64,000 nucleotides of DNA from Paenibacillus yonginensis (GTDB taxonomy: Bacteria > Bacillota > Bacilli > Paenibacillales > Paenibacillaceae). Positions within the stretch are counted from its first letter, which is position 1; each line of letters starts with the position of its first letter. Below are positions 8,971 through 17,313 of the stretch, piece by piece. The notes beneath the pieces were generated by a model. That model was not told where the DNA came from. It saw only the letters and a program-made list of their open reading frames with translations, and made no database searches. The stretch spans positions 62,001 through 126,000 of the forward strand of contig NZ_CP014167.1 in NCBI RefSeq assembly GCF_001685395.1, given 5' to 3'. Made by a program: the position numbers and the translations under genes.

Positions 8971-9346
8971 TTTGATTAAGGAAGAGCTTTATCTCACCAA
9001 TGTTTGGATTTTCTTCATTTGGTTGAACATAAAAATAAGAGCTATATAAACCGCAATTAAAACCATAACCTTACAAGCAAGCGATCTATTGCTTCTATTG
9101 AGAATAATTAGCTGACATAAAGTTTGCCCTTATAGAATTTTTCAAAAAAGACGTTATTGATCATATCGGTTTTTAGCCACAGCACAGTTTCTTCAACCGT
9201 GATTGCGATTTGGGTTGTAGGACGGAAAGAAAGCTAGATGCAGACGGGGTATTCTTTCAAAAAGGGTTGTAACACCGTTGCATGATAAATCGGCTGTTGT
9301 CTAAAATTGGGGCGATTTTCCCACTCGGGTACGCAGATTGGAGATT

Positions 9347-9478
9347 ATGCTTGAAACAGAAGAGCAACTGCAGGAATGGCGAGAGAAGCGGCGGGCCGGG
9401 AAAGTTAAAGTTAAGCTGGATAACCCGTACGTGGACTTAGCTTCCAATCAGGTTAAGGTTGAGTTTGATAAAGAGTAG
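9347..9478 (+). CDS. Short reading frame, probable gene remnant (43 aa)
   Basis: ATG at 9347 to TAG at 9478 encodes a charged 43-aa peptide beginning MLETEEQLQEWREKRRAG and ending in alternating hydrophobic and charged residues typical of beta strands. The frame is open a further 14 codons upstream of the ATG with plausible coding character, which suggests the tail of a decayed longer gene. A terminator hairpin follows 14 bp later at 9492. I see no clear ribosome site and do not recognise the family. Confidence 0.35.
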   Translation: MLETEEQLQEWREKRRAGKVKVKLDNPYVDLASNQVKVEFDKE

Positions 9479-9491
9479 AATAATACAGTGG

Positions 9492-9528
9492 TAGACCGCT
9501 CCTTTAACAGGGCGGTCTATTTCCTTTT
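9492..9528 (+). terminator. Terminator behind the 43-codon remnant
   Basis: TAGACCGC (9492-9499) pairs with GCGGTCTA (9512-9519) over a 12-nt loop, followed by a T-rich tail. This is a convincing rho-independent terminator and supports a real former gene just upstream. Confidence 0.65.
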
Positions 9529-9700
9529 GAAACAACGAAGCAGCTCCTAATCAAACCCGCATTAAAATTCCCCTTGATTTCCCCACGCTTTCCACCCAAA
9601 ATAACAATAAAATGTTTACCCTGAAATTCCAATGTCCATGAAAGTTTAGCCTATCACGCCAACGAAGGAACTTTAAGCGAACCAGACTGGGGGTTAAGCG

Positions 9701-10531
9701 TTGAAAATACTTATCGTAGACGATGAACCAAGGCACTTGCGCGGGATGATGAACCTGATCCGGCAGCTGCGGCCGGGGGCGGAGGTGACAGCGGCGAAGG
9801 ATGGCGTTGCTGCGCTGGAGCAGGTTAGGCGGGATTGTCCGGAAGCGATTTTGACGGACATACGGATGCCCCATATGGATGGACTGGCTTTTCTCGGGAA
9901 GCTGAAAGAGGAAGGTATTCTATCCAAAGTGGTTATTGTATCCGCTTACAATATGTTTGAATACGCGCAGACGGCGATCCGTCACGGGGCTTATGATTAT
10001 TTGCTGAAGCCGGTAGAGATCGAGAGCGTGGAACGTTTGCTGGACCGGATCGAGCTTCAGCTGCGGTTGGAATCGAACCAGCGTAAAGAAGCGGAAGCAT
10101 TGAAGCAGCAGCTGACGCTGGCTTCTTCGGCTTACCGCAGCCGGCTGTATCTGTCTTGGATTAACGAGAGTCTGACGCCTTCGGAGCAAGGGGAGATGGA
10201 GAAGGAGGAGTGGCTGAAGGGCGGAGGCATCCTTATTTATTCGGAACTGAGGGGAGTAGGAGCCGCAGGAGGAACCATAGTATTGGGAGCCGCAGGCGAA
10301 GCCATGGAAACCAGAGCCGAGGAGGAGAACATCAGCGAGACTGCTTATTTGCAAATGCCAGAGCATGCCCATGAGCAAGCTCAGGCGCCAGGCTTGGAGC
10401 AAAGCCTGGAGAAAAATCTGGAACAAGTTCTGGAGCAAGGCTGGTCGAAGCTGGGGAAAGCACTTACTCTGACGATTCCCCATAATGGTCTCCAAAAGCA
10501 GGGGTTTCACGCGGTGGATTGTCAACATTAA
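9701..10531 (+). pseudogene. YesN-like response regulator, 5' part, cut by an IS3 element
   Basis: This is the receiver half of a two-component response regulator. It starts at a TTG behind GGGGG, and the receiver domain fills about residues 1-120, with acidic residues D7 and D8, the phospho-acceptor D53 (LTDIRMP) and the KP motif (LLKPVE). A linker rich in Glu, Gln and Ala follows. The native frame ends at 10514, where an insertion sequence begins; the last few codons to the TAA at 10529 are element sequence. The rest resumes at 11731. The receiver would be made without its DNA-binding domain. It lies ahead of a sensor kinase and an arabinan-type transporter operon, which it presumably controlled. 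Confidence 0.88.
10511..10514 (+). repeat. Target site duplication GCGG, left copy
   Basis: GCGG at 10511-10514 directly abuts the left end of the IS3 element and is repeated at 11731-11734. A 4-bp duplication is within the normal range for the IS3 family. Confidence 0.8.
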
Positions 10532-10532
10532 A

Positions 10533-11327
10533 TCAGACAGCTTTTTTAAGGGCTACTTGACGGTACTGAACAGGCGTCATGTACCCCAATGATCCATGAA
10601 TTCGATGCTTGTTAAACCAGTTAACATAGTCGTATAGTTCCAACTGCAGGTGATCGAGGCTCTGGAACTCCATCTGATGGATGAACTCCGTTTTCATGAC
10701 CTTGTAGGTTGCTTCCGCTACAGCGTTGTCATAAGGACAACCCTTCGCGCTTAACGATCGACTGATCTCAAAGGTTTCCAGAAGCTCGTCCATCTTCTGG
10801 TTTTTAAACTCACTTCCACGGTCCGTATGAAACCACTGGATTTGGCTCAGGTCACCTTCTACCGTAGCAAAGGCGCGCGAAACCAGAGCAGCGTCCTTAT
10901 GTGGACCTGCACTATGGCCAATGATCTCTCGATTGAACAGGTCGATGAGGACGCAAATGTAGTGCCAACGGTGCCCTACCTTCACATACGTTAGATCGCT
11001 GACCACGAAGCGCTTAATTTCAGCCTGGTCAAACTCACGAGCTAACACATTCGTCGTTGCCGCCTCATTACAGGCCGTTTTGTGGGGCTTAAACTGGGCA
11101 ATGGTATAGGTGGAGACCAGGCCTTGCTCACGCATGATTCGGCCAATACGGCGTCTAGACACGATGAGTCCTTGTTCCTGGAGCTTGGTTTTGATCTTTC
11201 GTGTACCGTAGGCTTTTCGGTTCTTATAGAAGATTTCCACAATAGCCTTTGATAACCCATCTTCATTCGGTCGTTCTTTGGCTTCATAATAGTACGTACT
11301 TCTTGCAATTTGCAGGACGTTACACAA
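10533..11327 (-). CDS. IS3-family transposase OrfB, DDE integrase domain
   Basis: This is the catalytic half of the IS3 transposase. It has an N-terminal HTH_21-type region (KAIVEIFYKNRKAYGTRKI) and an rve integrase core with the DDE triad: Asp in VVSDLTYV, Asp in FHTDRGSEF and Glu in NAVAEATYK. The 264-aa frame given begins at an ATG, but the same frame is open further upstream and overlaps the end of orfA (TKVAIIRNNLDKYS precedes the methionine). In this family OrfB is normally made as an OrfAB fusion by a -1 shift near the orfA stop; the overlap is present, though I see only a weak slippery stretch (CGAAAG). The triad is intact, so the element may still be active. Confidence 0.9.
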   Translation of the reverse strand: MCNVLQIARSTYYYEAKERPNEDGLSKAIVEIFYKNRKAYGTRKIKTKLQEQGLIVSRRRIGRIMREQGLVSTYTIAQFKPHKTACNEAATTNVLAREFDQAEIKRFVVSDLTYVKVGHRWHYICVLIDLFNREIIGHSAGPHKDAALVSRAFATVEGDLSQIQWFHTDRGSEFKNQKMDELLETFEISRSLSAKGCPYDNAVAEATYKVMKTEFIHQMEFQSLDHLQLELYDYVNWFNKHRIHGSLGYMTPVQYRQVALKKAV

Positions 11328-11368
11328 TGCTGATACCGAGTATTTATCCAGGTTATTCCGAATGATAG

Positions 11369-11650
11369 CTACTTTCGTCCCATGATCAGCGCCGCTTGCT
11401 TTAAAATATCTACCTCCATCTTCAGACGTTGGTTCTCTTTTCGTAACGCCATCAGTTCGGTTTCTTCTGATGAACGATTATCCTTTTCCTTAAAGGAACC
11501 CGTTGTCTGAGCCTGAATAATCCAACGGTCTAAAGCGGAAGCTGTGAGGTCGTATTCCTCCACAATCGCTGCCCTGGACTTCCCATTCTCATAAAGCTGT
11601 ACCATTTGTCGCTTAAATTCTGCAGTAAAGGTACGTCGTTGTTTTGGCAT
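11369..11650 (-). CDS. IS3-family transposase OrfA, helix-turn-helix
   Basis: OrfA binds the element ends. The 93-aa product has the usual HTH_Tnp_1 start (RRTFTAEFKRQMVQLYENG) followed by the recognition helix region (YDLTASALDRWI) and a leucine-zipper-like C-terminal helix (about 62-88, LMALRKENQRLKMEVDILKQ) used for dimer formation. Its start lies about 80 bp inside the right end of the element, as expected. It reads into the orfB frame by a -1 shift. Confidence 0.9.
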   Translation of the reverse strand: MPKQRRTFTAEFKRQMVQLYENGKSRAAIVEEYDLTASALDRWIIQAQTTGSFKEKDNRSSEETELMALRKENQRLKMEVDILKQAALIMGRK

Positions 11651-11730
11651 TGTAGAGATCCGCTCCTTCGTATGATAGGTCTATTCTACAAGCCCTTATT
11701 TTCATTGTCCAACTTAGTGTAGCCGATCCA

Positions 11731-11734
11731 GCGG
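11731..11734 (+). repeat. Target site duplication GCGG, right copy
   Basis: This copy matches 10511-10514 and directly follows the right end of the IS3 element. The original uninterrupted sequence would have had one GCGG followed by TAACCTTG. Confidence 0.8.
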
Positions 11735-11739
11735 TAACC

Positions 11740-13032
11740 TTGATAGGTACATCTCAGCCCATCTTCTCCGCGTCCCCTCCATATACGCCGGCAGCGGAAA
11801 AATTGCTGCGGTCAATTGCCGATTCAATCTCCGCCGAGTTGGCGATGGTCGGGAAGCTGCTAACGCACGGACTTGTCATGACCGGGCGGCTGACGCACGG
11901 GGTTAGCCCATACTGCGAGTCGCTATTAAAGGGCGGGCCGCAGGCGTATCGGGCGGCGCGGGAAGCTAATGAGCATAACTTTTTTTCAAACTGGGAAGGG
12001 GTATTTCTGTATGGTCAACAGCGGCTGGAGTCTTCCCGTTATCCGGCTGTTTCCTCCTACGATTCTGCTTCCGGCCACTCTAATTCCCGCTATTCCGAAT
12101 CTTCCAGCCGCCAAGCTCCGGAAGATTCGGGCAAATTGTCCATAGATCTGGAGAGCCTGTTCGAGGCGCTGCTGGACAATGGAGACAAGAGTGTGGAGAA
12201 GGTTAAGATTAAAGTTAGAGGTGAGATTGAGAGCAAAAGTAGGGACACGGTTGAAGCCAGGAGTAGGATCGAGGGCAAAATTAGGAACAAGCTAGCGGAC
12301 CAAATCAAAGTTAAGAGTGAGGGTCCGGCCGGGAGTAAGGACAAGGGTAAGATTGTGGCGCACGCTAAGGATCAAGCTGAGCTCAAAGGTGGGCCCAAAG
12401 CTTCCGCCGATGCCGCCGACCTCGCCATGGTTCAGTGCCGGTCCGCCTTCGACCGGCTTTCCAATTCCGGCTATGCAAGCCCGGTTCTACTCAAAGAGCA
12501 AGCTTCGCTGCTCCTGATGAAGCTCCAGAGCAGAATCCGTGAGCTGGTAGACCGTAAGCTGGACAGCCGGCTGACGCAGACCGCTGCGGCGCTGGTTCAA
12601 GAATGCCATACTTATGACGAGCTTATGGCCTTGCTGGAGCAGAGTCTGCGCGAAATCCACCAGGCTTTGAAGCAAATCCAGCAGGATAAAAGCGAAGTTG
12701 TCGTGGCCAATTGTCTCAGGTGGATCGAAGAGCATATGAAGGAGGATTTGACGCTTGAGCGGGCTGCGGACCATTTTTTCTTTAATGCGTCTTATTTCAG
12801 CACGTTTATGAAGAACAAGACGGGAAGGACTTTTTCCGAGCATGTTACGGCGATCCGCATGAAGCGGGCCAAGGAGCTGCTGGCGGAGAACAAGCTTAAA
12901 ATCTACGAAATTTCTGCAGAATGCGGATATCAGGATACGAAATATTTTTGCCGGGTATTCAAGAAGCATTACGGCCTGTCACCGCAAGCCTACAAACATG
13001 CTTCCCTGCCGGAAAGGAGGAGCATGGAATGA
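11740..13032 (+). pseudogene. YesN-like response regulator, 3' part with AraC-type HTH
   Basis: This continues the response regulator behind the IS3 element. The native frame resumes at 11731 in the duplicated GCGG and runs to TGA at 13032. The TTG at 11740 is only a possible restart codon. The first 150 residues are linker, including a peculiar Lys/Glu/Ser-rich stretch (about residues 145-225, nt 12180-12400). The C-terminal 100 residues are a double helix-turn-helix of the AraC family (from VVANCLRWIEEHM to GLSPQAYKH). Joined to the 5' part without the element, the protein would be 703 aa, long for this family mainly because of the linker. The kinase start overlaps the stop codon (ATGA). 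Confidence 0.88.
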
Positions 13033-14807
13033 GAATGAAGACCACTTTCCGGTCGCGGATTCTGGCGAGTTATATTTTTCTGATTGCGGTGCCGCTTATC
13101 GTGCTTGGGGTGCTGTATTACCGGACGAGTCTGCAGGTGGTGCGGGAGCAGGCGCAGCGGAATGAATATGAGATCGTGAAGAAAAACAACGCGCTCATGG
13201 ACACGAAGCTGGGAATGATCGAGCAGAACAGCCAGGCTCTTTTTCTGGATAAGGATTTGTTTCGTATCTTCAGCAACCTCGATCCTTCCAACCAAGCGGA
13301 GTTGTTTGAAGCGGACCGTCAGGTTTCGTCGGTGCTGGGCAAATATTTTACGTTAAATGAGGATGTCTATGCTTACCAGCTGTGGACGTCCTATTTCACT
13401 TTCGGGCAAAGTCTGCCGCAGGGTGATCCTACCCAGTCCGACGTGTACCGCAAGGCCAAGGAGGCCGGGGGCAAACTGGTCTGGTATCCGACCTATAATT
13501 TCTCCAGTATGTTTAATCAGTCTTATTTGCAGGGCGGCAGCCTGGATTTCAGCCATTTGTTCTCCGCGACGCGGTACATGGACTTCTCGTATTTGACGAA
13601 TACAACGCTTGAGAAAATGCCTCCCGGCGCGGAGCGCCCGGTTCTGACGATCAGCTTCAAACTGGATGCTTTGAAATCGCTTTATGAGGAGAGCTTTCCG
13701 GAGGGCTCCAGCTATTTGATCCTGGATTCCAATGATCAGGTCGTGGCGAGCAGCGATCCCGCTAAAATCACGCAAAACGACAAAGAGCCTTGGCTGCAGC
13801 AGCTGCAGCGGCAGAACAGCGGCACGCTCAGAATGAAGCTGGACGGGAAACCGGTCATCGTCTGCTTTGATCGCTCCGCCGTTACCGGCTGGATTTCGGT
13901 GGTCTGGACGCCGGAGTCGGCGCTGGTAAGCAGCCTGGTGCCGGTCATCCGCACGTCAAGCCTGCTTGTGGCGGTGATGATGGGCATCCTGGCGTTAGTA
14001 TTGGCGTATTTCATGGCAGGCCGGATTACGAAGCCAATCAAAAAGCTGCTGAGCGCAATGCGGTCGGTAGGCGGAGGGGATTTTCAGACCCAGGTGGCTT
14101 ATCATAGCAACGACGAGTTTGGGATTCTGCTCTACCGCTTCAACCGCATGAACGAACAGATCCGGGTGCTGGTGACGGAGAATTATGAGATCAAGCTGCG
14201 GGAGCAGGAGGCGGAGATTCAGGCGCTCAGCATGCAGATGAATCCGCATTTTCTGTACAATACGTTAAACGTCATGAACTGGACGGCGATTGAGAACGAG
14301 CAGCGCGAGCTCAGCAAAATGCTTGTTTGTTTATCGAGCATGCTGCACTATACGTCGCGGAAGGATTGGGGAGCGGTTCATCTGTCGGAGGAAACGGCGT
14401 GGATGAGCAATTATTTTTATATTATGAGCGCCCGCTTTGAGGACAAGTTCACCGTGAGCTATGACATTGATCCCCGGCTGTATGAATTTAAGGTTCCGCG
14501 ACTGCTGTTTCAGCCTTTTGTTGAAAATGCGATTTTGCACGGCTTTGACCAGGTCGATACAGGAGGGGCCATTGCTATCCGCGGCTGGATCGAAGGGGAC
14601 ACCCGGCATTTCGAGATTGCCGATAACGGCCGGGGGATGAGCAGCGAAACGGTGCAGGCGATTTTGTATGAGGAGTCCACTTCGATTGGCATTAAAAATA
14701 CGATCGCCCGGATTCACTTAACGTATGGCGGGGAATACGGCATCTCCATCAGCTCCGAGCCTGGCTCGGGGACAAGAGTTCGGATCAGGCTGCCGCTGCA
14801 TGCCTAA
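13029..14807 (+). CDS. YesM-like sensor histidine kinase
   Basis: This membrane sensor kinase (592 aa) should phosphorylate the response regulator just upstream. The ATG at 13029 overlaps the regulator stop (ATGA) and follows GGAGG; a longer in-frame extension to 12921 lies inside the regulator. Order of parts: a first membrane helix (about 11-33), an extracellular sensing domain (about 35-300), a second membrane helix (about 305-330), HAMP (about 330-385), then a His_kinase domain with the phospho-acceptor in MNPHFLYNT (H407) and an HATPase with NGRGM and GSGTRV motifs. Pairs like this detect extracellular sugars and switch on the neighbouring ABC transporter. The kinase itself looks intact although its partner is broken. 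Confidence 0.92.
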   Translation: MRMKTTFRSRILASYIFLIAVPLIVLGVLYYRTSLQVVREQAQRNEYEIVKKNNALMDTKLGMIEQNSQALFLDKDLFRIFSNLDPSNQAELFEADRQVSSVLGKYFTLNEDVYAYQLWTSYFTFGQSLPQGDPTQSDVYRKAKEAGGKLVWYPTYNFSSMFNQSYLQGGSLDFSHLFSATRYMDFSYLTNTTLEKMPPGAERPVLTISFKLDALKSLYEESFPEGSSYLILDSNDQVVASSDPAKITQNDKEPWLQQLQRQNSGTLRMKLDGKPVIVCFDRSAVTGWISVVWTPESALVSSLVPVIRTSSLLVAVMMGILALVLAYFMAGRITKPIKKLLSAMRSVGGGDFQTQVAYHSNDEFGILLYRFNRMNEQIRVLVTENYEIKLREQEAEIQALSMQMNPHFLYNTLNVMNWTAIENEQRELSKMLVCLSSMLHYTSRKDWGAVHLSEETAWMSNYFYIMSARFEDKFTVSYDIDPRLYEFKVPRLLFQPFVENAILHGFDQVDTGGAIAIRGWIEGDTRHFEIADNGRGMSSETVQAILYEESTSIGIKNTIARIHLTYGGEYGISISSEPGSGTRVRIRLPLHA

Positions 14808-14840
14808 AAATAGTCCACCCTTCCAAAGAGTTTCGGGTTA

Positions 14841-14867
14841 TGTAAGCGCTACCTTTGAATTTATAAT
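14841..14867 (+). promoter_or_regulatory. cre-like site and -10 box ahead of the arabinan transporter
   Basis: TGTAAGCGCTACCT (14841-14854) matches the Bacillus CcpA catabolite-responsive consensus at 12 of 14 positions, with the palindromic core AAGCGCT. A perfect TATAAT lies at 14862-14867. The cre would overlap the -35 region, a position where CcpA represses. This fits glucose repression of the downstream sugar genes. Confidence 0.6.
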
Positions 14868-14925
14868 CAAAGCAACATAGACTGCAGCTATGAATCCAAG
14901 GATGGAATCGAGAGGGGTTCAGGAA

Positions 14926-16329
14926 ATGAAAAGACAAAGGAAACCGATCATAGTCCTCATCGTCTTGATGTTTATGTTTGTTGCCGTCATCTCCGGCTGC
15001 GGAACGCCCGGTGCGAGCAACAACTCATCCTCGCCTTCGGCATCCGGTGAAACCGGCTCGAAGGAAAAAATTACGCTTCGCATGACCATATGGGGGTCGC
15101 CGGAGGAAGTCGCCGCCTACAAATTTGCGATTCAGCGTTTCGAAGAGAAGTTCCCGAATATCAAGGTGGAATTGCAGCATATCGCCGCCGACTATGATAC
15201 CAAGCTGACGACGATGGTAGCGGGCAATGACGTGCCAGATATCGCGATGATGGAATCGGGTACCATCGCCTATCCGCTCGCCGAGCAGGGAAAATTCTAC
15301 AATTTGCAGGAGTTTCTGGACAAAGACCCATTCATCAACGTGGACAGTCTCGTTCCGAACATCATGTATTCGCTGGAGCCGGGCAACGTGATCGGCATCG
15401 GGCCGGGCCCGGAATCCTTTGGTTTGTTCTATAACGAGGATATTTTTAAGGAAGCAGGTATTGCGCCTCCTCCAAGCAAGCTGTCGGAAGCCTGGACCTG
15501 GGATGAATTTGTGGACGTAGCCAAAAAGCTGACCGTCGATAAAAATGGCAAAACCGCCGATGACCCGGACTTTGATCCTAAAAATATCAAGCAATACGGC
15601 GTAAGCGCCTCGACCTGGTGGGGCGTATACAGTAACTTCATTTATTCCAATGGAGGGGATTTTGTCTCTGCGGACGGCAAAAAGTTTGCTTTAAATGAAC
15701 CTGCGGCAGTAGATGCGCTGCAAAAAATGTCCGACTTAATCAACGTCTATCATGTTTCGCCTTCACCAGTGCAAGCGAAGAACATCCCGGCCACCAACAT
15801 TGCGCTGCAAACGAAAAAGGTGGCGATGGCCATTGACGGACAGTGGGCGACCGCCGGACTGGCGCAGTCCAAATTTAATTTCAACGTAGGCGTATTGCCT
15901 GTTCTGAAAGACCCGGTCACGACCGTCGTTTGCGGGATGTTCTCGATGTTCAAATCGACGAAACACCCGCAGGAGGCCTGGGAGCTGTTGAAGGCGTTGA
16001 TCGACCCGGAGGCTTCGATCGAAATGATTACGAGCGGCACCTGGATGCCGTCGTATAAGAATTGGTACACCGAACCGGATATGCTCGCCAAATGGACGGA
16101 AAATCTGGATGCACGCCCGTCGGGCTATAAAGATGCCATCGTGGACGTTATTTTGACGAAAGGGCATCAGACGCCGACCGGTTACGTGAAGAATTTCAAC
16201 AAGATCATGGACGTTGTGAATCCGGCCCTGGATAAGGTGTGGCTGGGCCAGCAGACGGCGCAGGAAGCGATGGATGCAGTCGCCGCCAAAGCGCAGGCGC
16301 AGGTGCAGGGACGGCGGGATATTAAATAG
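14926..16329 (+). CDS. Sugar ABC transporter substrate-binding lipoprotein
   Basis: This is a family 1 extracellular solute-binding protein (467 aa). It has a lipoprotein signal: a basic start (MKRQRK), a hydrophobic core and a lipobox ending ISGC, with a Ser-rich linker after it. The mature part has the SBP_bac_1 layout, with LRMTIWGSPEEV at the start, VAGNDVPDIAMM in the first lobe and FYNEDIF in the middle. I chose ATG 14926 because AGAGGGG lies about 7 nt upstream and the signal begins there; a longer start at 14890 is less likely. It leads an operon with two permeases and enzymes for arabinose-containing glycans, so arabino-oligosaccharides are a likely ligand. No ATPase gene is nearby; these systems usually share one such as MsmX. 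Confidence 0.9.
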   Translation: MKRQRKPIIVLIVLMFMFVAVISGCGTPGASNNSSSPSASGETGSKEKITLRMTIWGSPEEVAAYKFAIQRFEEKFPNIKVELQHIAADYDTKLTTMVAGNDVPDIAMMESGTIAYPLAEQGKFYNLQEFLDKDPFINVDSLVPNIMYSLEPGNVIGIGPGPESFGLFYNEDIFKEAGIAPPPSKLSEAWTWDEFVDVAKKLTVDKNGKTADDPDFDPKNIKQYGVSASTWWGVYSNFIYSNGGDFVSADGKKFALNEPAAVDALQKMSDLINVYHVSPSPVQAKNIPATNIALQTKKVAMAIDGQWATAGLAQSKFNFNVGVLPVLKDPVTTVVCGMFSMFKSTKHPQEAWELLKALIDPEASIEMITSGTWMPSYKNWYTEPDMLAKWTENLDARPSGYKDAIVDVILTKGHQTPTGYVKNFNKIMDVVNPALDKVWLGQQTAQEAMDAVAAKAQAQVQGRRDIK

Positions 16330-16349
16330 CGAAGAAAACCGCGAGGCTG

Positions 16350-16400
16350 CGAGGAAGCGAAGACGACGTTCTGCTTAACGGGCCGTTGTCTTCTTCCTCG
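16350..16400 (+). promoter_or_regulatory. Long intercistronic hairpin between binding protein and permease genes
   Basis: CGAGGAA plus GAAGACGACG (16350-16368) pairs with CGTTGTCTTC plus TTCCTCG (16384-16400), giving about 17 bp with one 2-nt bulge and a 15-nt loop. No T tract follows. Such hairpins behind binding-protein genes usually protect the upstream message from 3' decay or slow transcription, so more binding protein than permease is made. Confidence 0.7.
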
Positions 16401-16425
16401 GGAGCTTACGGGAGGGGAGGCAGAC

Positions 16426-17313
16426 ATGCGCAAAGGCTTATGGTACGGACTGCTGTTCACCGCGCCGGCGATCCTTGGTTTTATCATTTTCACGCTGGGA
16501 CCGATGATTGCAAGCTTGGTGCTCAGCTTAACAAACTACAACGTATTTAAGGACCAGACCTCCTTTGTCGGATTCAGCAACTATGCGAGACTGTTTTCCG
16601 GGGAGGACGACCTTTTTTATAAATCTTTGGGGGTCACTTTCTATTTTGTACTCCTACGGGTGCCGGCCGTTATTATTGTATCCTTTGCCATAGCTTTATT
16701 GCTGAACATGAACGTGAAGGGCAGAGCGGTGTTCCGGACGATTATTTACCTGCCGAGCATCGTGCCGGCCGTAGCGTCAGCGATGATCTGGATGTGGCTG
16801 ATGAACCCGGATTTGGGGCTGCTGAATTCGATGCTGGGCTGGCTGCATATCCCGGCTAGCAACTGGCTGTATGCGGAAGGCTCGGTTATTCCTTCCGTCG
16901 TGCTGACCACGCTGTGGGGCATCGGCAGCACGGTGATCATTTTTCTGGCCGGACTGTCGGGGATTCCCCAATCCTATTACGAGGCGATTGAAGTGGACGG
17001 GGGAGGCTGGTACAGCAAGCTGCGCCAGATTACGATTCCGATGGTTTCGCCTACGCTGTTTTTTAATACGATCATGGCGATCATCGGCTCCTTCCAGGTC
17101 TTTAACGAAGCCTACATTCTGACCCAGGGCGGACCGAACAACCGGAGTTTGTTTTATGTGTTTTACCTGTGGAGAACCGGCTTCCGGGACACCGAGATGG
17201 GCTACGCCTCGGCATTGGCCTGGATTTTATTCCTCATTATCATGGTGTTTACGTTCATCACCTTTAAAACCTCGAAGTCCTGGGTGTATTACGAAGGAGG
17301 GGAGCGCCCGTGA
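16426..17313 (+). CDS. Sugar ABC transporter permease, MalF type
   Basis: This is the first of two inner-membrane subunits of the sugar importer (295 aa). It has six predicted membrane helices, the first at about 6-30 (LLFTAPAILGFIIFTLGP). The EAA loop that contacts the ATPase is near 190-210 (YYEAIEVDGGGWYSKLRQITIP). The N terminus (MRKGLWYGLLF) is typical of the UgpA/MalF type. A GGGAGGGGAGG site lies 8-18 nt before the ATG. Its end overlaps the second permease start by 4 nt. Confidence 0.92.
   Translation: MRKGLWYGLLFTAPAILGFIIFTLGPMIASLVLSLTNYNVFKDQTSFVGFSNYARLFSGEDDLFYKSLGVTFYFVLLRVPAVIIVSFAIALLLNMNVKGRAVFRTIIYLPSIVPAVASAMIWMWLMNPDLGLLNSMLGWLHIPASNWLYAEGSVIPSVVLTTLWGIGSTVIIFLAGLSGIPQSYYEAIEVDGGGWYSKLRQITIPMVSPTLFFNTIMAIIGSFQVFNEAYILTQGGPNNRSLFYVFYLWRTGFRDTEMGYASALAWILFLIIMVFTFITFKTSKSWVYYEGGERP

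Larger units (their letters stand above)
8564..9346. other. Gene-poor AT-rich stretch behind the Wadjet operon
   Basis: I found no supportable gene here. The stretch is richer in A and T than its surroundings and holds a decimer repeat cluster (8713-8752) and a strong hairpin terminator (8921-8970). It separates the defence genes from the sugar locus and may be the scar of earlier insertions. Confidence 0.5.
10515..11730 (-). mobile_element. IS3-family insertion sequence (1216 bp)
   Basis: The element runs from TGGATTGTCAAC (10515) to the inverted TGGATCGGCTAC (ending 11730). The two ends match at about 18 of 25 positions, both begin TGGAT, and both are flanked by GCGG. The transposase genes orfA and orfB lie on the minus strand, opposite to the gene they interrupt. 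The length and two-frame layout fit the IS3 family; the subgroup is not resolved. Removing the element plus one GCGG joins the two response-regulator fragments in frame, so insertion appears recent and simple. Confidence 0.92.

Noticed and set aside
11740..13032. The HTH half of the response regulator as an independent gene
   Set aside because: Its frame joins that of the upstream receiver exactly at the target duplication, so it is the rest of an interrupted gene, though it may still be expressed.
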